DNA of 64,000 nucleotides. It comes from Affinundibacterium flavidum (GTDB lineage Bacteria; Pseudomonadota; Gammaproteobacteria; Burkholderiales; Burkholderiaceae_D). The translations under genes and the position numbers were made by a program. This document shows positions 58,661 through 64,000 of this stretch, piece by piece. The stretch spans positions 62,001 to 126,000 of the forward strand of contig NZ_JACOGA010000002.1 in assembly GCF_014284175.1 (NCBI RefSeq). The letters are read 5' to 3'. The notes under the pieces were generated by a model. It ran no database searches and was not told the origin of the DNA. It saw only the letters and a program-made list of their open reading frames with translations. Within the stretch, counting starts at the first letter, position 1. Every line of letters starts with the position of its first letter.

Positions 58661-59432
58661 ATCTTCAACCACCTTACAAACGTTGCCGCGTATCGATCTA
58701 AATGCAGATTTGGGGGAAGGCGGGCAACATGATGCAGCGATACTCAAGATCGTCAGCTCGGCGAATATTGCTTGTGGCGGGCATGTCGGTGACACCGACA
58801 GTATGCGTACCGCCGTCCGTTTAGCACGCGCAAATGATGTTGCTATTGGTGCGCATCCTAGCTTTGTCGATAAAGAAAATTTCGGCAGGAGCGTACAACA
58901 TCCCTCACCTGAAATTTTGTTTGAACAGTTATGCGAACAAGTGAATTCTTTGATCCAAATAGCTGAACAAGAAGGCTGTGTTGTGCAACATCTGAAGCCG
59001 CATGGTGCTTTGTATAATCAAGCGGCTAAAGATTCTGAACTCGGTGCCATTCTCATTCGCGTGATTCAAGATTGTCAGCCACAACTACGTCTGGTCGCAC
59101 TTGCTGGCAGCGCCTTAGTCACACAAGCAGCAGCCGCTGGTATACACGTCATTCAAGAAGCCTTTGCTGATAGGCGATACAACAACGATGGCAGCCTGCG
59201 TGCTCGTACTTTTCCTGATGCTTGCATAGAGGATGATGCAGAAGCGGTACAGCAAACTCTCAAGTTGGTGCAACATCAGCAATTACAATCGGTCAGTGGC
59301 GAACTAATTTCTGTTCGCGCTGAAACCTTGTGCGTACACGGCGATGGCGTCCATGCTTTGCACCTATTGGAATCGATACGCGCGCAGCTAGTACAGCTTG
59401 GCGTGACTATAGCGGCACCCGAGCATTCATAA
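58653..59432 (+). CDS. pxpA: 5-oxoprolinase subunit PxpA
   Basis: A 259-residue LamB/YcsF family protein: RIDLNADLGEGGQHDAAIL, IVSSANIACGGHVGDTDSM, AIGAHPSFVDKENFGR, HLKPHGALYNQAAKD and QEAFADRRYNNDGSL. It is the substrate-activating subunit of the Pxp 5-oxoprolinase. The ATG at 58653 overlaps the pxpC stop; 26 upstream in-frame residues lie inside pxpC and are not expected. About 110 bp of A-rich sequence follow before the transporter genes. Confidence 0.94.
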   Translation: MHKSSTTLQTLPRIDLNADLGEGGQHDAAILKIVSSANIACGGHVGDTDSMRTAVRLARANDVAIGAHPSFVDKENFGRSVQHPSPEILFEQLCEQVNSLIQIAEQEGCVVQHLKPHGALYNQAAKDSELGAILIRVIQDCQPQLRLVALAGSALVTQAAAAGIHVIQEAFADRRYNNDGSLRARTFPDACIEDDAEAVQQTLKLVQHQQLQSVSGELISVRAETLCVHGDGVHALHLLESIRAQLVQLGVTIAAPEHS

Positions 59433-59543
59433 TTTTTCAATATCAAGCAAGAAAAAACATCAATAAAAAATCAATAATCGACGCAAACAAAACACAAAAA
59501 TAATCACAAACAAAAATCAAGGAAATTCGAGGAGATCAAGTAC

Positions 59544-60278
59544 ATGGATAGCAGTTTATGGTTGCCCTTAGTCGGCATACCCATCATCGTTGCTGGCTTT
59601 GCGCTACGCTTTAATCCTTTGCTAGTCGTCATTTCGGCAGGCTTAGCCACGGGCTTAGCGGTTGGTATGGATCCAGCAGTGCTGCTGGAAACTTTTGGCG
59701 AGAAATTTATGAATAGTCGCCAGCTTGCCAGCATTATGTTGATCTTGCCTGTCATCGCTTTACTAGAAAAATATGGTCTGAAAGAGCGCGCGCAGAGTTG
59801 GGTAAGTAGCATACGTAGCGCTACCACCGGTCGTATTTTGATGTTGTACTTTGTCTTGCGCCAATTCACCTGCTCGCTCGGCCTGATCAGTTTGGGTGGC
59901 CAAGCGCAAACTGTACGTCCTCTACTTTTCCCGATGGCAGAAGGTGCGGCCTTGGCAAAACATGGTGAATTACCTGAACACTTGCGGGAAAAAATTGCTG
60001 CCCACGCCGCCGCCTGTGACAACGTCGCGCTGTTTTTTGGCGAAGATATTTTTATCGCATTTGGCGCCGTACTTTTGATGACTGGCTTCTTGAAAGAAAA
60101 CGGCATTACCCATATTGAACCTTTGATGATAGGTCTATGGGCAATTCCCACTGCCTTGTGTGCCTTGCTTATTCACTTAATTCGACTCTCTTGGCTAGAC
60201 GCACAGATTGCGAGTGAGGTAGCGCAGTGGCAGCAACGGCAGCAATCTCAACAGATTAAACAAGGAGGGCAAGCATGA
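59544..60278 (+). CDS. DUF969 membrane protein, putative 5-oxoproline transporter subunit
   Basis: A 244-residue membrane protein with about six to seven hydrophobic segments. Family blocks LVVISAGLATGLAVGMDPA, RQLASIMLILPVIALLEKYG and SLGLISLGGQAQTVRPL are visible. DUF969 and DUF979 genes commonly adjoin pxp or pcp genes and have been proposed as a two-part 5-oxoproline permease; transport has not been shown from this sequence. Its stop overlaps the DUF979 start by 4 bp. AGGAG lies 9 bases upstream of the ATG. Confidence 0.88.
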   Translation: MDSSLWLPLVGIPIIVAGFALRFNPLLVVISAGLATGLAVGMDPAVLLETFGEKFMNSRQLASIMLILPVIALLEKYGLKERAQSWVSSIRSATTGRILMLYFVLRQFTCSLGLISLGGQAQTVRPLLFPMAEGAALAKHGELPEHLREKIAAHAAACDNVALFFGEDIFIAFGAVLLMTGFLKENGITHIEPLMIGLWAIPTALCALLIHLIRLSWLDAQIASEVAQWQQRQQSQQIKQGGQA

Positions 60279-61276
60279 ACAGCGCACTGAATGCAGGCGC
60301 CAGCTTGCTCAATCTACAAATCGTGTTTTATCTGATCGGCATCATCATTATGGCGATTGCTTACTTGAGCGTGCGCGATGTGAGTAATCCTAAACGTTGG
60401 ACGACTGGCCTGTTCTGGTTTTTATTCGGAGTCGGTTTTTTATTTGGCGACATCATGATCGCTAATCTGGGCAAGCCACTCACACACAAAATTCAAGGCG
60501 GCATCGTGTTGTTACTGGCATTGATCGCCGGTAGCAATTTACTCGGCAGTGGACAACATCAAAGCAAAGCGAATACAAACAAAATCGCATTCGCAGAAAA
60601 ATTTGGTAACCGTCTATTTTTGCCAGCGATTGCGATTCCGCTGGTAACTGTATTACTGACTTTAACAGGTAAAAATATACAAATTGGCGATTACTTTTTG
60701 CTCGATCAAAAAAACCTGACACTCGCTTGCTTAACCATCGCATGTCTCTTCAGCGTCGCCTATGCCTGCAAAATCACAGGTGGCACGCCGCTAAACGCAA
60801 TTCAAGAATCACGTCGATTGGTTGATGCCATGGGTTGGGCTTTGATCTTACCTTTGATGTTAGCGATGCTCGGTGGCGTTTTCGTCGCCGCGAAGACCGG
60901 GCAATCAATACAAACGCTAGTCAGCTTATTTGTCAATCCCGATAGCAAGCTGGCCCTGATCGTGATTTATTGTGTGGGAATGGCCTTGTTCACGATGATC
61001 ATGGGGAATGCCTTTGCCGCCTTTCCGGTGATGGCAGCAGGTATTGCGCTACCGTTTTTGATCCTGCAACATCATGCAAATCCGGCGCCCTTGGTCGCGA
61101 TCGGTATGTTGTCGGGTTACTGTGGTACCTTGATGACGCCGATGGCCGCCAACTTCAATATTATTCCTGCTGCACTATTGGAATTAAAAGACAAATATTT
61201 AGTGATTAAGTATCAAATCCCCACTGCGCTTGCGGTCTTGGTTTGCAATATCACTTTGATGTATTTTCTTATCTAG
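60275..61276 (+). CDS. DUF979 membrane protein, putative 5-oxoproline transporter subunit
   Basis: A 333-residue protein with about nine hydrophobic segments, for example IVFYLIGIIIMAIAYLSV and IPTALAVLVCNITLMYFL. MIMGNAFAAFPVMAAGIALP and GYCGTLMTPMAANFN are conserved blocks. It is coupled to DUF969 by a 4-bp overlap and followed after 10 bp by pcp. The pair probably works as one permease for pyroglutamate or pyroglutamyl peptides; inference from context. Confidence 0.88.
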   Translation: MNSALNAGASLLNLQIVFYLIGIIIMAIAYLSVRDVSNPKRWTTGLFWFLFGVGFLFGDIMIANLGKPLTHKIQGGIVLLLALIAGSNLLGSGQHQSKANTNKIAFAEKFGNRLFLPAIAIPLVTVLLTLTGKNIQIGDYFLLDQKNLTLACLTIACLFSVAYACKITGGTPLNAIQESRRLVDAMGWALILPLMLAMLGGVFVAAKTGQSIQTLVSLFVNPDSKLALIVIYCVGMALFTMIMGNAFAAFPVMAAGIALPFLILQHHANPAPLVAIGMLSGYCGTLMTPMAANFNIIPAALLELKDKYLVIKYQIPTALAVLVCNITLMYFLI

Positions 61277-61286
61277 AACATCTGCT

Positions 61287-61955
61287 ATGTCCACTATTTT
61301 ACTCACAGGCTTTGCGCCGTTTAATCGCGAAACTATCAATCCCTCATGGGAAGTTGTACGCCGTTTCGCGGATCAAACGATTCAAGCCGCACACACCTCA
61401 CATACGTCGCATAAGATCAAGGTCGCAGAGCTTGCATGCGAATTTGGCACGTCCATTACGCAATTACAGCAACTAATAGACTTGCACCAGCCAGAGCTGG
61501 TGATTTGCATAGGCCAAGCTGGCGGACGTCCCGACATGAGCATAGAACGGATAGCAATCAATGTCGACGATGCGCGCATTCCCGACAATGTTGGCGCACA
61601 GCCTATCGATCTGGCGATAGTCGAAGATGGCCCTGCCGCTTATTTCAGTAGCTTACCGATCAAAGCCATCGTGCAAGCATTGCGGGCACAAGGCATCCCC
61701 GCCAGCGTCTCGCAAACCGCGGGTACATATGTTTGCAACCATGTTTTTTACGGATTGATGCATTATGCCAACACGCAACCTGGCATAAAACGTGCTGGGT
61801 TTGTTCACATACCGTATTTGCCGGACCAAGCCTGTCATCACCCTGGCGCGGCCAGCATGTCTGTCGAAACCTTGGAGAAAGCCATCAAGCTTTTATTAGA
61901 AACTTGCTTGATACAAAATCAAGATATTCGATTGAGCGCAGGCACGATTTGTTAA
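61287..61955 (+). CDS. pcp: pyrrolidone-carboxylate peptidase
   Basis: A 222-residue C15 cysteine peptidase removing N-terminal pyroglutamate from peptides. It begins ILLTGFAPFNRETINPSWEVV. The active-site Glu region is ERIAINVDDARIPDN, the nucleophile Cys is in TAGTYVCNHVFYGLMH, and the His is in GFVHIPYLPDQA. It is the last gene of the pxpBCA-DUF969-DUF979-pcp run. This places peptide trimming, uptake and conversion to glutamate in one probable operon. Confidence 0.95.
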   Translation: MSTILLTGFAPFNRETINPSWEVVRRFADQTIQAAHTSHTSHKIKVAELACEFGTSITQLQQLIDLHQPELVICIGQAGGRPDMSIERIAINVDDARIPDNVGAQPIDLAIVEDGPAAYFSSLPIKAIVQALRAQGIPASVSQTAGTYVCNHVFYGLMHYANTQPGIKRAGFVHIPYLPDQACHHPGAASMSVETLEKAIKLLLETCLIQNQDIRLSAGTIC

Positions 61956-62156
61956 ATACGCAAAAGTTTGTTGTTACTTTGGAAAAATATTTCCCTGATG
62001 AAGCTTTTTTAATGCAAGAGCGATTAAATATTGTTTAGAATCATTTGTAGAGTAATAAAGATTTATTATGCTTTCATGGCTAGCTAAGATCAGAGTCTGG
62101 AAGCTCGCCAAGCCTATCGCTGGAATAACATCAAATGCATCATTTTTTTCAAATGC

Positions 62157-62191
62157 TTAAGTCGCTCGAATAAGACATTCGAGCGACTTAA
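62157..62191. terminator. 15-bp perfect hairpin between pcp and MCP-like gene
   Basis: TTAAGTCGCTCGAAT (62157-62171) pairs perfectly with ATTCGAGCGACTTAA (62177-62191), loop AAGAC. There is no T-run, so it may be a factor-dependent terminator or processing hairpin. GAATGCAAC-type short repeats follow at about 62196-62230. Nothing else is seen in this ~300-bp gap. Confidence 0.5.
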
Positions 62192-62254
62192 TTAATGCGA
62201 CGAATGCAACGAATGCAACCAACGCAACGGAAACATCACTTAGGATGAGTAATT

Positions 62255-63406
62255 ATGCAAAGAGATTTTTTTCGTCAACCAAGCTTTGTTTATCTCGCTG
62301 GATTTATTAGTATTGCCGCTGCACTGACACTGGCTTGGCGACAAGCTAGCTTGATCAACTTTTCTATCTTTGCGCTAGCGGCAATTGCGGTTAGCTTATT
62401 GGTGCTTAGCCTGCTACGTAGCATTGCGATTGAAAATGCCAATGAGGCCAGCACCGAACGATTTAGCGATGATGCGAATACCGTCAATGCTTTGCGCGAC
62501 TTGCTCACGAATGTATTGCCGTTGTGGGAAGCACACGTAGATACAGTCAAAAATCAATCCGAAACATCGGTGCAAGATTTACTCAATAGCTTTTCATCCA
62601 TGGTAACTGCTTTAGACAAAGCGGGGTTTGAGGGAGCGAGCAACATAGACATCCACAATGCGCCGAAAAGCGATGTGACGATCACCTTACTGCAGTTATG
62701 CAAGAAAGAGCTTGCTCCGCTGGTCAATTCCTTGACGCATATGATAGAGAGCAAAGATGAATTACTAGCCTGCATCCGCGATTTAGCTAAGTCAACAGGT
62801 GACATGAATAGTATGGCACAGGAAGTTGGGCAAATCGCTGCGCAGACCAATCTGTTAGCAATCAATGCAGCGATCGAGGCGGCACGGGTCGGGATACAGG
62901 GACGCGGTTTCGCAGTTGTAGCAGATGAAGTACGAAAGCTCTCACACCTTTCCGCCGAGACTGGTAAGCGCATGACTGAGAGAGTTAGCCATATTGCCAA
63001 CGTCACCAAAGTCGCCTTAGCGACTGCGGATCGTTCCGCAATTCAAGACAAGAAAATTCTTGAACTTTCTGGTGAAGTGGTACGCGATGTTCTGTCACAT
63101 GTAGAAACCTTGGGCGACTCCGCTGAAGAGATGCGCCATCATGGGAATGTGATACGGAGTGACATAGAAAGCCTGTTGGTTTCACTACAATTTCAAGATA
63201 GGATTAGCCAGATTTTGGAAGTAGTACGCAATGATATGACCAAGTTCGAACAACTAGCACAAGACCTGCCACAGGTTGCGCTCCCACGCACCGAGGATTG
63301 GCTGGAAGAACTGAAGAATACCTATACGATGGAAGATGAACTCCGTCGTCACAATGGCTCGCGGCAAGATAGTGCGGCACAAGAATCGGATATCACCTTT
63401 TTCTAA
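62255..63406 (+). CDS. methyl-accepting chemotaxis-like protein without a large sensor domain
   Basis: A 383-residue protein. Two hydrophobic segments at about residues 9-26 and 30-52 are separated by only a few residues, so there is no periplasmic sensor. A helical region and then the MCP signalling tip follow: VGQIAAQTNLLAINAAIEAAR, GRGFAVVADEVRKLS. The C-terminal helix contains LVSLQFQDRISQILEVVRND, seen in MCP-like proteins of several betaproteobacteria. No CheR-binding pentapeptide is seen at the end. It lies about 155 bp before a response regulator gene. It probably senses an internal or membrane cue and signals to a Che-type kinase. Confidence 0.85.
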   Translation: MQRDFFRQPSFVYLAGFISIAAALTLAWRQASLINFSIFALAAIAVSLLVLSLLRSIAIENANEASTERFSDDANTVNALRDLLTNVLPLWEAHVDTVKNQSETSVQDLLNSFSSMVTALDKAGFEGASNIDIHNAPKSDVTITLLQLCKKELAPLVNSLTHMIESKDELLACIRDLAKSTGDMNSMAQEVGQIAAQTNLLAINAAIEAARVGIQGRGFAVVADEVRKLSHLSAETGKRMTERVSHIANVTKVALATADRSAIQDKKILELSGEVVRDVLSHVETLGDSAEEMRHHGNVIRSDIESLLVSLQFQDRISQILEVVRNDMTKFEQLAQDLPQVALPRTEDWLEELKNTYTMEDELRRHNGSRQDSAAQESDITFF

Positions 63407-63560
63407 TGCGTCTATCTGGTCAACCCGCACTCATTGTCAACATTTGATCATTCTCAGGTTTTCGATACGGTAAATCATATAGCAGGAAAAGTTGAGATTT
63501 GAACTCAATGATATTACCGCCGAAAAATTGTCCATCCATCATGCTACTACGGAGTTTTCA

Positions 63561-64000
63561 ATGTGGTCTCCATTGAATAAACCAAGAATCCTGATTGTAG
63601 AAAGCGATGAGTTAGTAGCGATTTTTGTGCAATTGAAGCTGGAATTGTTTGGTTATCAGGCGGTAGGGCAAACCAATTCAGGAGAAAAAGCTATCCAATT
63701 GACTGGTGAGCTTAAGCCAGACCTTATCTTGATGGATACCCAACTGTCTGGCGATTTGGATGGAGTCGCCACGGCGGAAGCTATACGCGCACAATTTTCA
63801 TTACCGGTGATTTTTTTGACCGGAAAGAACAATGTAGATTCACTGGAACAGTCCAATCATTCCAACTCATTCACCTACATTACTAAGCCATTTTCCGATC
63901 AGGAATTACGCACAGTAATAGAAATGGCGCTCTACAAGCATCAAGCCGAAACCAAGTTGCAAATAAGTGATCTTGCGCTCAAAGCGATTTCTCAGGGTGT
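63561..64000 (+). CDS. response regulator, 3' end outside window
   Basis: A start at ATG 63561 with GGAG 6 bases upstream; 146 codons are visible and the frame is still open at the window end. The receiver domain shows ILIVESDE (acidic pair shifted to E and D), the phosphoacceptor Asp in LILMDTQL, Thr in FLTGK and Lys in ITKPFSD. After the receiver a helix (LYKHQAETKLQISDLALKAI) leads to SQG, a sequence commonly seen at the start of PAS-GGDEF/EAL output parts. The output domain is therefore predicted but unseen. Confidence 0.85.
   Translation, partial: MWSPLNKPRILIVESDELVAIFVQLKLELFGYQAVGQTNSGEKAIQLTGELKPDLILMDTQLSGDLDGVATAEAIRAQFSLPVIFLTGKNNVDSLEQSNHSNSFTYITKPFSDQELRTVIEMALYKHQAETKLQISDLALKAISQG

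Noticed and set aside
61733..62038. 101-codon plus-strand frame extending past pcp
   Set aside because: Most of it lies in another frame inside pcp; the short part outside has no start signal and no protein-like conservation that can be judged.

Overview
The window looks like a chromosomal segment of a betaproteobacterium of the Burkholderiales, most likely Oxalobacteraceae (an Undibacterium-like organism). This is inferred from gene content and order and moderate base composition: an mraZ-to-lpxC division and cell-wall cluster with a peroxiredoxin gene between ftsZ and lpxC, secA and an M23 peptidase next to it, a sigma-54 type IV pilin gene and class A RNase P RNA. No rRNA is present, so the genus is a guess.

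Layout. 1-9.2 kb: the end of a GH18 chitinase, an ankyrin protein, a methyltransferase-like protein, the ahpC/ahpD peroxide defence pair, psd, a lone tonB under a Fur-like box, pilA with a textbook sigma-54 promoter, and a GST. 9.7-13.6 kb: purB, then cytochrome b561, two YceI proteins and a MarR regulator. 13.8-37.9 kb: almost entirely minus strand: secA, M23 peptidase, (DUF721 on plus), lpxC, peroxiredoxin, then in transcription order mraZ-rsmH-ftsL-ftsI-murE-murF-mraY-murD-ftsW-murG-murC-ddl-ftsQ-ftsA-ftsZ. Many of these genes overlap by 4 bp, and the mraZ promoter carries four 10-bp-phased MraZ boxes.

38.26-46.41 kb: a compact Mu-like transposable element. It has near-identical 14-bp inverted ends beginning TG, a c-type repressor opposite a Ner-like gene, MuA-type DDE transposase, MuB-type ATPase, GemA and a Mor-like activator, but no head, tail, lysis or portal genes. 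In the place of late genes it carries a plus-strand unit of two tandem tRNA-like sequences followed by a GNAT acetyltransferase, plus uncharacterised proteins. This is the most unusual part of the window.

46.6-64 kb: a large GGDEF/EAL protein whose catalytic motifs are degenerate, rnpB, a chalcone-isomerase-like protein, a ThDP enzyme of the acetolactate synthase family, a beta-CASP metallo-beta-lactamase, an MFS transporter and a predicted outer-membrane barrel. Then comes a 5-oxoproline (pyroglutamate) locus, pxpB-pxpC-pxpA-DUF969-DUF979-pcp, which joins peptide trimming, uptake and ATP-driven ring opening. An MCP-like protein and a truncated response regulator close the window.

Two related ~100-bp intergenic dyad repeats lie between ahpC and ahpD and between ftsA and ftsZ. 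All calls come from reading the sequence and supplied translations; no database search was run.
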